A DNA stretch of 64,000 nucleotides, taken from assembly GCA_012862575.1 (NCBI GenBank), contig BLSF01000013.1:558001-622000 (forward strand), in the 5' to 3' direction. Positions 9,775 through 19,932 of the stretch are shown piece by piece. The notes under the pieces were generated by a model. That model ran no database searches, was not told the origin of the DNA, and was given only the letters and a program-made list of their open reading frames with translations. The stretch comes from Parietichytrium sp. I65-24A (Eukaryota > Sar > Bigyra > Thraustochytrida > Thraustochytriidae). The position numbers and the translations under genes were made by a program. Position 1 is the first letter of the stretch, and the number at the start of each line of letters is the position of its first letter.

Positions 9775-12700
9775 CTAGGAGCGCGCGGCACGCGGTTTGC
9801 GGAGCCTTCCGTCCTTGCGGAACCGCAGCTGCGAGCGAAGAAAGTCCGAGGCGCGCGCACGTTCCGGCAACGGCGCCCCGGGGACACTCGGCCTACCCGT
9901 CCCAGCAGTCCCAGCAGTCCCAGCTGTCCCAGCGGTGGCGGCGCGGGGTACGCGCTGCATCGAGGACGCCAGTGCGGGGACGGTGGGTTGCGTGATGTTG
10001 CGCCTCTGGGACGACGGGGCCGGCGGGGACACTTGGTCGGCGGGCGCGCACTGGCAGCACGGGCGCGGACTGAGCTGGTCCAGGATGCTTTGGTTCCGCA
10101 GCGGCTGCGCGGACTGCGGGCGTGCGCGAGGACCCGTCGGGCGCACCACGTGCTTGTGCTTGGGAGCAGTGGCCAGCAGGTCGCGGATCTCGTCCGCGGT
10201 GTTGTTGGAGCTGGTCGCGTCGACGGAGGACGCGGCTGCGGGGACGGAGAGATGGTCGCGGAAGAATGGCCAGGGCGCAGAGCAAGAAGGCGGAGCGGCG
10301 AAGGTGCAGAGGAGAACGCCGTAGCTTTTGCCGCCGATGCCCCAGAGCGAGAGCTGAGCGCCGCAAGTGGCGACGATGAAAGAAGCTGTGCTGGCGACAC
10401 GGGCCAGCGACGAAATGGGAGGGTTGTCAGGCACCGGCCAGCTCACGAGCAGGTGGAACTTCAAGTCGTCCATGGCGTCGGCGTCCAGCAGGATGCTCTC
10501 GGTCTTCTGGGTTAGCAGCGGAGCAGCTTTGCGCTTCGAACGGGAAGACCCGAAACCGAGCTTTTGTAAGGTGGCGCTCCGGCCCTGGGAGCGCAAGCTG
10601 AAACGCGACGCCGACGCAAGCGCCGAACTTGGCCGCGATCTCACCGTCGCAGGACTGGCTCCTGGCCCATCGTGGGTTTGTTGTCTCCTGGGGTTATAGT
10701 TGGCCTTGCTGACTGGCAGCGCTGATAACTTGACATTGTCGATTCCGAGGCTCTCAATGGCGGGGCCGATGTCATACACTGCCAGGCGGCCGTCCTCACT
10801 AGCGCACACCAGAAGAACTACCTCCTCATTTCTCAAGGTCGCTCTCGCCTTCTTTAGGACCTCAGAGGAGTGCTCGCAAGCAGAGCGAAAGGTCTTTGGG
10901 AACGAAAATAGCTCAAACGTGGAGAGCCCGGAGAACGCTTGGTATTTCGCGAGTGGGCCCTCGTATTTGTCTAGATGAGGCCGCACTGCCCACGCATAGA
11001 TGCCCCCACCTACATCGCCAGAGATCAGGAGTGGCCTCAAGTCATTTAAGAAAGCAAGCTGCACGATCTCAGCTTTGTGGCCAACGCAAGCACCCTCGAA
11101 CGACAGCGTGGAAAAGTCCCACACCATAATCGTCAGATCGGCGCCACCGGTTGCCACCAACCCGAGGTTCCGCGACACTGCGCAACATCCTATGTCTTTT
11201 GAATGAGCGTGCGTCACCTTTCGCAGAGGTTTCAAGGAGTATCCCGTGATGATGCCGGTTACCGGCGACGCCACCGGCAACTCGCAGCTCACCTGCACAC
11301 TGCAGTCCCAGGATGTACTGACCAGGCATCCGTCTGCGTCCACATAGGCGAGCGAAGAGACGTCTTTCGTGTGAGAAGACGACTCACGGAGTGACGTTCC
11401 ATTCAGAAAATTCAGAATCTCAACTCGTCCATCCTGAAGTCCTGCGATTAGCTTCTTGCCCCGGCGATCGGTTTTCAAACACGTGATTTCCGAACGGGTG
11501 GCCTTGCGAACGACCCTGTTCAGCGTCCCAGTACGCGCGTCCCAGATCCAGATTGATGTCCCAAGGGCTGCAACGATCGTTTGCGTCGATGCGTTGTAAT
11601 GCGCGCCGATTGGGCTCGGTTGCGCGATGTCGACGCGATGCGCACTCGCTTGCAGGTTTCCCTTGGATTGACTGTGAGTTGCAGGATTTGGATCCGCAAC
11701 TTTGGAAAGGCTATCTTCGCTCGCGCTTGCCTTGAACAAATGTAATGCTGTGTCTGCAATGATATAAGAGGGCTGCCCACAACCTTTCTCGAAGAACAAT
11801 GCCCCTCGCGGGTTGAGCTGTGCCCAGGGAACGATCTCCTGTATGCAGTCCCCTCTGTTTGCTGAGCAAGAATCATAAGAGAGAACCCAAATCCGAGCAT
11901 GACCAATGGTGTCTAGTGAAATTAATTGCTCAGCCTGAAGCTGTGGTTGCTCGGTTGATTCAGAGCTTTGCTGATTGGGGCTACCCTGGCGGTGCGGAAT
12001 GCGTTGCAGTGATATGACTGGAGCTCTGTGGCCAAGCAACTTGCACAACAAGAGCCTCCCTCTGGTGCACCAGCAAAATAGGTCTTGTTCATAGCCCCCA
12101 GAAATTAGCAGTTTTTCGTCGCAAAGCAGGGCTATAGAACTGACCCCAAATTTGTGTCCGATTAGCTGTCCGATTTGCCGTGCACGCAGAACACTCTTTG
12201 TCTGATCTGGAGCGGCCTTTTGTCCTGGCTTGTAAGGGGCTGTCGCAACGATAATTTCTTCTGAAATGACCCAGAACTTGATTTGGGAATCTAATCCGCC
12301 TGTAATAATAGCATTTTCTGATCGAAATTCTACGTAGCAAGTGACACGGTCCTGATGTCCGTCAATCTCCCCACAAAATTTATTTCCTTGAATTCTCGAA
12401 AAATTGTCAACTCGCCACACCAGTATGCGTCCTGTGTTGCCATCCGTGGTTAACAGTTTCCGTTGTGTTTCGCTCCAAAAACAACAGGTTTGGGGATTCT
12501 TCGTCCTCTCTACCCACAACTTTCGAAGTCTGGCGGCAGCCCCGGCCGCGCTCAGCACAACCTCCCAAATGGAGAGAAGGTTGTCTGTGGACGTGGTTGC
12601 CAAATGGCCCACATAGCGCGACTTACTTTGCGAATCATTCCGCAACAATGCAGCAGATGGACAGAAAACCACCCCGGTTATTGCCCGCTGCAGCCCATTG

Positions 12701-13299
12701 CTTGCGCCGAGAAGGGACTTGAGAGGGTCCCGTGAAGAAGAGTCCAGCTGTGCCGGAGCAGCATGCGCCTTCTCTTCCAAGACCCACTCCACCTCGTCCG
12801 AGGCCGTATCCATATCGCAAACGAGGCGCATCGACGCATCGAATACTTTCAAATGCCTCGTTCTTTCCTCGCATATTATGATAAGAGGCCGGTGGGTGAT
12901 GTACGGCACGGAGATTATGAGGGTGGGTTGACGCACTTGCGGTCCTTTCCAGTTTCGTTTTTCGTGAAAATACAAGGGATTCAAAAGCTCTGCACGCCGC
13001 CGTGTGACGGAAATGCTCATTTCGATACAGTGCTCGCTAAACTCCTCCCACGTAAGTGCACCATCGCCGTCAATATCAATCTCTTGAAACATGTTGTAGT
13101 AGCTCTCAAGCAGCCGCATCTTTTCTTCGTCGCTTTGCGCGGACAGTTCGGGGGCATTCTGAAGAATATTGTTCACTGCGTGAATGTACTCTTTCAGCGT
13201 GAGCCCCTTGCTGGCATTTCGTTTGGCTTCTTCAACCTTGCGAAACTCTGCGCTGAGAAGCTGCAGGGCATCCCGCCCGAGGGCCAAGATCGCCTCCAT
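9775..13299 (-). CDS. EF-hand / WD40-repeat protein (WDR49/WDR64-like)
   Basis: A 1174-residue protein. A canonical EF-hand loop (Asp75, Asp77, Asp79, Thr83, Glu86 in DIDGDGALTWEE) sits in an N-terminal helical region. It is followed by many WD40 blades, seen as GH...(T/S)GG...FW units: GHQDRVTCYVEF...IKFW, GHKFGVSSIALL...LFCW, AHSKDIGCCAVS...IMVWDF, GHKAEIVQLAFL...IYAWAV. The number of blades fits two propellers. The EF-hand plus double WD40 layout matches animal WDR49/WDR64-type proteins of poorly known function, often linked to cilia. The last 150 residues are low complexity, with an Ala-Gly-Thr repeat (TAGTAGTAGT) coded by CCCAGCAGT units near 9897-9935. Expected role: Ca2+-responsive scaffold. 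The ATG at 13299 is the only start ahead of the EF-hand region. Confidence 0.82.
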   Translation of the reverse strand: MEAILALGRDALQLLSAEFRKVEEAKRNASKGLTLKEYIHAVNNILQNAPELSAQSDEEKMRLLESYYNMFQEIDIDGDGALTWEEFSEHCIEMSISVTRRRAELLNPLYFHEKRNWKGPQVRQPTLIISVPYITHRPLIIICEERTRHLKVFDASMRLVCDMDTASDEVEWVLEEKAHAAPAQLDSSSRDPLKSLLGASNGLQRAITGVVFCPSAALLRNDSQSKSRYVGHLATTSTDNLLSIWEVVLSAAGAAARLRKLWVERTKNPQTCCFWSETQRKLLTTDGNTGRILVWRVDNFSRIQGNKFCGEIDGHQDRVTCYVEFRSENAIITGGLDSQIKFWVISEEIIVATAPYKPGQKAAPDQTKSVLRARQIGQLIGHKFGVSSIALLCDEKLLISGGYEQDLFCWCTRGRLLLCKLLGHRAPVISLQRIPHRQGSPNQQSSESTEQPQLQAEQLISLDTIGHARIWVLSYDSCSANRGDCIQEIVPWAQLNPRGALFFEKGCGQPSYIIADTALHLFKASASEDSLSKVADPNPATHSQSKGNLQASAHRVDIAQPSPIGAHYNASTQTIVAALGTSIWIWDARTGTLNRVVRKATRSEITCLKTDRRGKKLIAGLQDGRVEILNFLNGTSLRESSSHTKDVSSLAYVDADGCLVSTSWDCSVQVSCELPVASPVTGIITGYSLKPLRKVTHAHSKDIGCCAVSRNLGLVATGGADLTIMVWDFSTLSFEGACVGHKAEIVQLAFLNDLRPLLISGDVGGGIYAWAVRPHLDKYEGPLAKYQAFSGLSTFELFSFPKTFRSACEHSSEVLKKARATLRNEEVVLLVCASEDGRLAVYDIGPAIESLGIDNVKLSALPVSKANYNPRRQQTHDGPGASPATVRSRPSSALASASRFSLRSQGRSATLQKLGFGSSRSKRKAAPLLTQKTESILLDADAMDDLKFHLLVSWPVPDNPPISSLARVASTASFIVATCGAQLSLWGIGGKSYGVLLCTFAAPPSCSAPWPFFRDHLSVPAAASSVDATSSNNTADEIRDLLATAPKHKHVVRPTGPRARPQSAQPLRNQSILDQLSPRPCCQCAPADQVSPPAPSSQRRNITQPTVPALASSMQRVPRAATAGTAGTAGTAGTGRPSVPGAPLPERARASDFLRSQLRFRKDGRLRKPRAARS

Positions 13300-13910
13300 C
13301 TAACCGCGCGCCGCGACCGACCAAGCAAGCGACAACCTGGACTTTGGCCAACCGTGCTCTGACGGAGCTTGGTGAGCGACGGCGGCTCTTGAAGGAATGA
13401 ATCAAACTCCCTTCCAGTACCTGTGTCGGGACCTTACCGTGTTGGCACCACACTCGCGGGAATTGCTCGATTGCTCTCTTCTTTTTGGTTGGTCTCCAAG
13501 CATATTCTAAAGCCAGCCCTGTTACTTTTTTTCGAAGATACTCAGTACCCAGAACAAATCGCTCATAATCTGGTCAAACACAGCTTTCGCGTTAGGCAGC
13601 TGAGGCGTGCCCAACAGTAAAATCAGTGAGCCACAATGCACGACGGAGCCCAGCATGCCGCAAACCTCACTATCAGTGCATTGAGCCGAAGTTACTACCG
13701 TGACTTTCAAGTCGTGGCAACTTACTTCAAACTTCAACTCGTCTCTTCAACTCCTCCCTTCTCTGTGTTTCTGAATTCTGTAATTCCAAATCCAATTTGC
13801 CAATTCTGCTTTTGACGCGATCCTCTTCACAGTCAATCAAAAGACTGCATTCTGAATTCTGTAACCTGTAATTTATAATTTGCGTCTCCAAGCCAAAGTC
13901 TTTCCACACT

Positions 13911-13923
13911 GTACTGAGTACTC
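13911..13923. repeat. Palindrome GTACTGAGTACTC
   Basis: Member of the dispersed GTACT(C/G)AGTAC family in a divergent promoter region. A further partial copy, ATACTCAGTAC, is at 13538-13548. Confidence 0.65.
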
Positions 13924-14226
13924 GCTGTCAGTACCCTCAGCTCAGCTCGACCTCTCGACGAGAGACCGCCGCGGCGGCGGCTGGAACTTCGAAGTTCTTC
14001 ACACCTGAAACGGTAATATCTGTAAATATGTAGATATATTATCACATATCGAAGATATCCAGCCCCGTGACGGCGCGACGCACTCTGTCTGCATTGTCTG
14101 CATTGTCTGCGTGTCAAGAACGAGCTCTGTTCAAATCAAATCAAATCAAAACCATAAAAATTTAAACTTCAAAAGCTAGCTCGAGATGGCCGCGCTGTAC
14201 ATCGCTCCAAATTTTTTTACGTCGCC

Positions 14227-14238
14227 GTACTCGAGTAC
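14227..14238. repeat. Perfect palindrome GTACTCGAGTAC
   Basis: A 12-base perfect palindrome of the same family with CG at its centre, 375 bases ahead of the PH-START start codon. Confidence 0.65.
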
Positions 14239-14362
14239 TGACTCACTCCGTGTGCGCCAAAAGTGCCGAGTGCGCTATTCTAAATTCTAAAGACTAAATT
14301 CTATAAACACTGCATCCATAGCATCCATAACTCTTCCTTCCTTCCTTACCACAGATGCCCAC

Positions 14363-14374
14363 AGTACTGAGTAC
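14363..14374. repeat. Palindrome AGTACTGAGTAC
   Basis: Member of the dispersed palindrome family, about 240 bases upstream of the PH-START-DUF1336 start codon. Confidence 0.65.
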
Positions 14375-14613
14375 ATTTTATCTTTTGTTGCCTGTCTCTT
14401 TCGCGCTCTTACGTGTTGTGTGCTGTGTGCTGTGTGCTGCGTGTGTTTGTGTTTGTGCGTCCCTCGTGCGTGAGCAGGAGCGCGGGTTGCGGTAAGGGGA
14501 AGGAAGGGTGGCTGAGTAGCGGCTGTACGCTGCACAATCTCGGTTCGGGATTTTCGGGTTGTAAATTTCGGGGCGTATCTGTAGTCAGTCGCCGCGCTCG
14601 GAACGAGAGAGCG

Positions 14614-17600
14614 ATGGGAAAGTCCAAGGCGGCGCAGGAGAGGCACGAGCCTGGGAAGGGCGAGTATGAAGGGATCTTGTACAAGAAACCGACGAATCTG
14701 TCGGCGTATCTGTCGTGGTCGGGGTGGCGGAGCAGGTATTGTGTGGTGGATGACGAGAGGCTAAAGTACTTTGGGAAGAAAGGTGACCCTGTGCCGCGCG
14801 GGGTGATCGAATTCTCGGAGAGCTGCAAGGTGGAGAAGCGCGGACTGGTGGATCCACAGCAAAAGCTGTACGGTTTTGACCTGATCCTGCCAAAAGAAAA
14901 TAACACCATCTCATTTGCTTCTCGCAGCCAGCAGGATGTAGACATTTGGGTCCAAGTTCTGGAGAATAAAATAAGGCACTCAAGCATGCACAAAGCTGTC
15001 CGCCGGTGGCAGTCGTCCAGCAATGCGGACGACCCAGCCTTGACGGATGGGGAGGACTCTGCTGAGTCCGAAGATCTCACCGATGGGGAGATGGATGGCG
15101 CTGCGCATGCCCTCGACGATGATTGTTCGCAAGCTACTGCGCTGTATGGCAACGCTCCAGAAGGGTTCGAGGTCATCTTTAACGACCTTCTCCGTCCAGA
15201 AGCATGTCTGGCTGCGGAGGGTTGGGAGCTGATCGAGCTCGGGCAGCGTAGACGCGTTTTCGAGCGGCTGAGCAGATATGCTGGAAATAGCTCCACGGAC
15301 ATGAACGGCGTCTTCGAAGACGCAACAGGATTTGTGGACATGAAAACGATCGCCTCGATCCCTGCGTCCCCAGTGCATATATTTGCCATGTTTATGGATC
15401 TTAGCCAATCGCGATGCTCGTGGGACCCTGGCTTTTCGAGCGGCCGAATTTCGCGAGTGGTTGATGCTCACAATGACGAGATTGAGATGGATGTGGAGCC
15501 CTATGTAAAGTGGATCAGCGCGCCGAGAAGGATGAGTTTGCGCAGGTATTGGTGCAGGGAAAGCAACGGCACTTTTGTGATATTTTGCAGGAGTATTTTA
15601 AACGCCGCAGATGCTGGCTCGAAACGTGGCGCGGTCGTGTCGACTGTGGAGCACTATTTTGTGACCATCACGCCGAGGTGCGAGCCGGGCGAAATGCAAG
15701 TTTCGACGGTTACGGTTGGGTTGCGCATAAATTTGAATAGCTGGTTGCAATACTGCAAACCTCTCGCACGTCTTGACGTTCGCAAGCGTCTCGCGTGCGT
15801 CGAGAAGCTCAGGATCTCGACCCTCACGCGACCAATAGCCTTTGGGGAGCCTGCGACGTACGCTTCCAACACGCTTCCGTTCGATGTGGAGCTTCAGCAG
15901 GCAATTTTAAAAGCTGCAGAGGAGACAGACGAGGATATTAAATTGAGCGACCCGTACACTGTTGTGAAATTTTTGCAGGAGCACCTTGAGAAGAATTCAT
16001 CACGCTCATCCGGGTCGCAATCCGCCTATGAAAAAGCAAAGTTCCATTTGGAGCAAGAGAAAAAGCGCCGCGAAGCTCTTTCTGTCAATAACGGAAAGCT
16101 GGGACAGACGTCGCTGAGCAATGGCAATTCTTCAACATCAGAGACCGAGATGGGCGAAGGAAAGGCGAGCTCGAGCCAAACGTCTTCAAAAGGAGGCGCC
16201 TCCGCGCCCTCAAGCGATGGGGCTGGCGCAAGAGATGGCGCTGGTGATGACAAATCTGGTGGCGAAGGGAACGGAGGCGAAGATGGTGGCCGTGGGGGGG
16301 CGTCTTCCGTGTCGTCGGGAATTGCAGAGGATGAAGACGAGCTCAACTATGAATATGGTATGCCGAAAAACAATTATATTCTTCCAATGGCTATATCCAA
16401 AGAAGGCGTCAGCGCTTGGTGGGATTCCGGTGTTGAGCGCGGGTACTGGAATGTGAGAGGCCCAAATTACTTGGACGACAAGAAAAAGATCCCAAATGAC
16501 GTTAGCGCGATGGAGTTGCTCCAAATTCAGTGGTCCTTTTACGATACGCCCAAGCGAAACATCGCCATGGACAAAGAGGAGCTAGTGCAACTACAGCACG
16601 CTGGAAGGCCAGATCGTCCGTTCTTAGTGGTCATCAACTTTATGGTGCCAACCATTGGTAACTGGGTCTGCTACTTTGCGAAACGAAGAGGCATTCAAGA
16701 CAGTACTTTTGACAGGATGCTTGCGGAGTTTATGGAAAAGGATGACACACATCGAAACAACAGGTTCAAGATCATTCCCAGTGTCGTAGATGGCTCCTAC
16801 CTGGCGAAACGCGGAATCGGCAACACACCAGCGATCTTGGGGAAGAAAATCACCACAGAGTACTATAGAGGAGAGAATTGGTTTGAAATCTGCGTTGATG
16901 TAGGTTCATCCCGGGTGGCAGGCAGCCTGATGTCCCTCGTCAAGTCATATGCAACGACACTTGTCATTGACCTTGCCTTCTTGATAGAATCACAAAAACA
17001 AGACGAGCTTCCGGAGCGGCTCATCGGCGGCTGCCGAATGCACTTCCCGCTGATGTACCCTGTGGCGAACCTGTCGTTGTATTGCAAGTCCCAGGAGCTG
17101 CTGGAGCAAGCGCAAAGGATTCCTCCTGTCAAGAGACGGGCGCCACAGGTTAAGCAATCAGAGCCCGTGGTATCGGAAGACGTAGAGTCCGATGGCGATT
17201 CCAAGGAAACGCCAGACGCCAAGAACAGCAAAGACATTGATGACTTGGGAGGCGCAGCGCAACAAAGTGTCAAGTCTTTGGATCCAATAGACCCACAGGA
17301 TTCGCCAAAGAGCAGCAGCCCTGAGTCTCCAATCTGGTCTTCGGAACTCAATTATGAATACACCATCCCGGAGAACAACTACTTGGTACCCATGGAGCTC
17401 TCCAAATCTGGGCAGAGCGCCTGGTGGGACAGCGGGACAGACCTTGGGTACTGGAAGCTTCGCGGGCCAAACTATCTCATCGACAAAATGAAGGTGCCCA
17501 GCGATGTCTCTGCAATGGAGTTGGTACAAATGCAGTGGTCATTCTACGCCGCGCCCAAGAGACACATTTCCGCGGACCCAGAAGAGCTCGTGCAGCGCGA

Positions 17601-18114
17601 GCATGTGGGGCGCAAAGACCGGCCGTTCTTGTTTGTTGTGAACTTTATGGTTCCTACGGTGGGAAATTGGGTTTGCTACTTTGCCAAACGACGTGGAGTC
17701 AACGATGCTAAATTTGAAAAGATGCTCCATGAATTTATCACCAACCCGAGCGACACCTACCGAAACGATCGGTTCAAGATCATCCCGAGTGTTTTGGAAG
17801 GATACTTTGTGGCTCGGAAAGCTATCGGAAGCCAGCCTGCGATCCTCGGCAGAAAGATACAAACGAATTACTACAGCGGAGACAATTACTTCGAGGTGTG
17901 TGTTAATGTAGGGTCTTCCAGCATTGCAGAAGGGCTCCTCGGAGTGGTCAAGTCTTATGCGTCCTCCCTTGTCATTGACCTGGCCTTTCTGTTTGAGTCC
18001 AAAATGGAAGACGAGCTTCCGGAACGATTGCTTGGTGGGGGCCGGATGCACTTTCCTCTCATGTACAAAATCTCCCAAGCCGAGTTCAAGAGCACATACT
18101 ACAAAGCCACGTAA
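14614..18114 (+). CDS. PH-START protein with tandem DUF1336 domains (EDR2-like)
   Basis: An 1166-residue lipid-binding protein. Order: PH domain at about 13-120 (YEGILYKKPTNLSAYLSWSG...RYCVVDDERLKYF), acidic linker, START lipid-transfer domain at about 190-450, a disordered Ser/Gly-rich linker, then two DUF1336 domains at about 575-820 and 910-1155. Plant EDR2 and its relatives have PH, START and a single DUF1336; they bind phosphoinositides and restrain cell death. The two DUF1336 copies share long matching stretches (LNYEY...NNY, SAWWDSG, SAMEL, NFMVPT.GNWVCYFAKRRG, NDRFKIIPSV/NNRFKIIPSV, ELPERL.GG.RMHFPLMY), so this is an internal duplication. The frame runs 67 codons further upstream but that part looks like repeat-derived noise; ATG 14614 (MGKSKAAQ) directly precedes the PH domain. 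Confidence 0.88.
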   Translation: MGKSKAAQERHEPGKGEYEGILYKKPTNLSAYLSWSGWRSRYCVVDDERLKYFGKKGDPVPRGVIEFSESCKVEKRGLVDPQQKLYGFDLILPKENNTISFASRSQQDVDIWVQVLENKIRHSSMHKAVRRWQSSSNADDPALTDGEDSAESEDLTDGEMDGAAHALDDDCSQATALYGNAPEGFEVIFNDLLRPEACLAAEGWELIELGQRRRVFERLSRYAGNSSTDMNGVFEDATGFVDMKTIASIPASPVHIFAMFMDLSQSRCSWDPGFSSGRISRVVDAHNDEIEMDVEPYVKWISAPRRMSLRRYWCRESNGTFVIFCRSILNAADAGSKRGAVVSTVEHYFVTITPRCEPGEMQVSTVTVGLRINLNSWLQYCKPLARLDVRKRLACVEKLRISTLTRPIAFGEPATYASNTLPFDVELQQAILKAAEETDEDIKLSDPYTVVKFLQEHLEKNSSRSSGSQSAYEKAKFHLEQEKKRREALSVNNGKLGQTSLSNGNSSTSETEMGEGKASSSQTSSKGGASAPSSDGAGARDGAGDDKSGGEGNGGEDGGRGGASSVSSGIAEDEDELNYEYGMPKNNYILPMAISKEGVSAWWDSGVERGYWNVRGPNYLDDKKKIPNDVSAMELLQIQWSFYDTPKRNIAMDKEELVQLQHAGRPDRPFLVVINFMVPTIGNWVCYFAKRRGIQDSTFDRMLAEFMEKDDTHRNNRFKIIPSVVDGSYLAKRGIGNTPAILGKKITTEYYRGENWFEICVDVGSSRVAGSLMSLVKSYATTLVIDLAFLIESQKQDELPERLIGGCRMHFPLMYPVANLSLYCKSQELLEQAQRIPPVKRRAPQVKQSEPVVSEDVESDGDSKETPDAKNSKDIDDLGGAAQQSVKSLDPIDPQDSPKSSSPESPIWSSELNYEYTIPENNYLVPMELSKSGQSAWWDSGTDLGYWKLRGPNYLIDKMKVPSDVSAMELVQMQWSFYAAPKRHISADPEELVQREHVGRKDRPFLFVVNFMVPTVGNWVCYFAKRRGVNDAKFEKMLHEFITNPSDTYRNDRFKIIPSVLEGYFVARKAIGSQPAILGRKIQTNYYSGDNYFEVCVNVGSSSIAEGLLGVVKSYASSLVIDLAFLFESKMEDELPERLLGGGRMHFPLMYKISQAEFKSTYYKAT

Positions 18115-18290
18115 CCGTAACCTCAGTTGTGAATCAGAAAATGATGAACAAATAGCGACAACGTGGCTTTCCAAGCGTTCGCGCCGTCACTCGTCCAACC
18201 AGTCTCCAACTTCGGAAACTAGCCAAAATTTACATTTGACCCTCGACCAAAAAGAAAGAACTTGCGCACGGTATACTCGGAGCAAATAGA

Positions 18291-18302
18291 GTACTCAGTA
18301 CT
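18291..18302. repeat. Palindrome GTACTCAGTACT
   Basis: Member of the dispersed palindrome family, about 180 bases after the PH-START stop codon. Confidence 0.65.
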
Positions 18303-18979
18303 CCACTGTGCCGTTTGCCAGACACTTGGCAAAGCACAAGCGCCCTGCCCACCCGCCCACTCCATCCAACGTTCATTTTTTACCGGTTACAATAACCCTC
18401 ACCTAGTCTATAATCTAGCCATCCAACCGCTTTGACGAGCCTATCTATCTGTTGTTGTATCGCACCATGTTGGCTGAGCTTTTCGAACAACACATTTTAT
18501 CACCAATATGGCTGCTGTCGCACGCACTGGTACACTGAGCAAACCGACTGTGAAGCACGGCGACATTTCTCGTTCTTCTTTACAGTAACGATTGACATTG
18601 GTCTTCCATTCCATCCATGCTATCCATGCTCAATGACAGTGTGCTCAACACTCACCAATCCCCACCCACTAGTCCCATCTAATTATAACATTAATCAAAT
18701 AAGCACTCTTACAGTACCCTCAGCCACCGACGACTATGCATTCCTACGTAGCAGCCCTATGCTCCTCTGAGTCTTCCTGTAAGAACTCCTACTGCTAGCG
18801 CTTTGGCGGACTTCTAGCGCCTCATCCAGCTCACCGGAAACCAATTCTTATCTAGCGCGCATCGCTAGTCGGCCTCTATCCGACCACTAGCACCACGGTA
18901 GAAAGCCTTCTAGCAATCGTCACCTATCAAACGGCGCAGAGTCTGAGAGAATATGAGAGAGAGAACGGAAGACTGAGGA

Positions 18980-19109
18980 AGCACAGAGAGACAGAGAGAC
19001 AGAGAGACAGAGAAGAGAGAGAGAATAACGTATAACGCATACCTGGTGCATTGGAGACAGAGAGACAGAGAGACAGAGAGACAGAGAGACAGAGAGACAA
19101 GACAGCACG
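18980..19109. repeat. GACAGAGA simple repeat
   Basis: Two blocks of tandem octamers GAGACAGA, purine-rich on the sense strand of the LC8 gene and ending about 330 bases before its start codon. Confidence 0.8.
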
Positions 19110-19228
19110 GGAGGGTTGTGCAGAGTGCAGAGTGCAGAGAGTGCGGAGTGCAGAGTGGAATTTGGTCGCGGCAGTTGTCAACGTGCAGTAAGTTTTGGTT
19201 GCTGCAGTGGGGCAGTGGCGTTGGTGTA

Positions 19229-19247
19229 GTTGTTGTTGTCGTCGTTG

Positions 19248-19280
<33 letters not shown>
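19229..19280. repeat. GTT/GGT trinucleotide repeat
   Basis: Tandem GTT units passing into GGT units between the purine repeat and the LC8 start codon. Confidence 0.75.
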
Positions 19281-19283
<3 letters not shown>

Positions 19284-19438
19284 CAGGGTGGGTGGGTGGC
19301 GGTGGAGGCGCAGCGGTTTGGCTTTGTGGGCGGGAAAGCGCGCGAACTGGCAAGGACGCGGGGCAGAACAGGGAAGAACGAGCGCTAACGGTGCAAGTGG
19401 GCGCAGTTGTTGTCGGTACATAGTTTGAGCGAGGGAAA

Positions 19439-19932
19439 ATGGCAGAGCGCAAGGCAGTGATCAAGAATGCAGACATGTCTGAGGACATGCAGCAGGACTG
19501 CGTGGACATAGCTTCCCAGGCGCTGGAGAAGTACAATATCGAGAAGGATGTCGCAGCGTACATCAAGAAGGAGTTTGACAAAAAGTACAACCCTACTTGG
19601 CATTGCATTGTTGGACGCAACTTTGGCAGCTACGTGACCCATGAGAGTACGTTTGTCCCGCGGCGTGGTCATATGAAATCTCCGTGTTGATACTGACTTG
19701 TGTGTCTTGTTTGCGATCCTCTCGTGCTCCTTCTTCGTGCGGGATTTCCGTGGTTATTGCAACTGAGCAGCAAAGGTGAGTTGAGCTTTCTTTTTTATTT
19801 CCTGCATTTCTTCGATACCACAGCTTGCTCTTTATGTACTGATCCGCATTTTTTTTTCACCATTTCCCTGCACAGCACTTTATCTATTTCTACCTCGGTC
19901 AAGTGGCTATTCTGTTGTTCAAGTCTGGGTAA
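19439..19932 (+). CDS. DYNLL1: Dynein light chain LC8 (DYNLL), with 5-base exon
   Basis: Three exons, 19439-19646, 19771-19775 and 19876-19932, give 89 residues, exactly the family length. The protein is near-identical to animal LC8 through the signature regions ([30 protein letters not shown], then [20 protein letters not shown]). LC8 is a dimeric hub that binds short linear motifs in many partners, dynein intermediate chain being the best known. Exon 1 ends in phase 1 with GAG-A before GTACGT. The middle exon is only CAAAG, flanked by a CAG acceptor and a GTGAGT donor, and supplies the rest of Thr plus Lys. Exon 3 follows CACAG with CAC. Introns are 124 and 100 bases. Only this splice pattern yields the invariant HETKHFIYF sequence. 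Read straight through, the protein would end 14 residues after exon 1. Confidence 0.95.

Larger units (their letters stand above)
13300..14613. other. Divergent intergenic region, WD40 / PH-START genes
   Basis: 1.3 kb between two head-to-head genes, AT-richer than the genes. It is the densest cluster of the GTAC palindrome family (13538, 13911, 14227, 14363) and has two copies of a TTCTGAATTCTGTAA-like unit near 13768 and 13850. No gene seen. Confidence 0.6.
18115..19438. other. Intergenic region upstream of LC8
   Basis: 1.3 kb between the PH-START stop and the LC8 start. It holds a palindrome at 18291, GACAGAGA repeats at 18980-19109 and a GTT/GGT repeat at 19229-19280. No gene; the long antisense frame here is a by-product of the repeats. 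Confidence 0.6.

Noticed and set aside
14413-14613. A 67-codon upstream extension of the PH-START protein.
   Set aside because: It is Cys/Val-rich, coded by TGTGTGCTG-type repeats, and the next ATG lies directly before the PH domain.
18910-19620. A 236-codon minus-strand frame over the LC8 upstream region.
   Set aside because: It is the antisense of the GACAGAGA and GTT repeats and of LC8 exon 1; its protein is Ser/Leu and Thr/Pro repeat filler.
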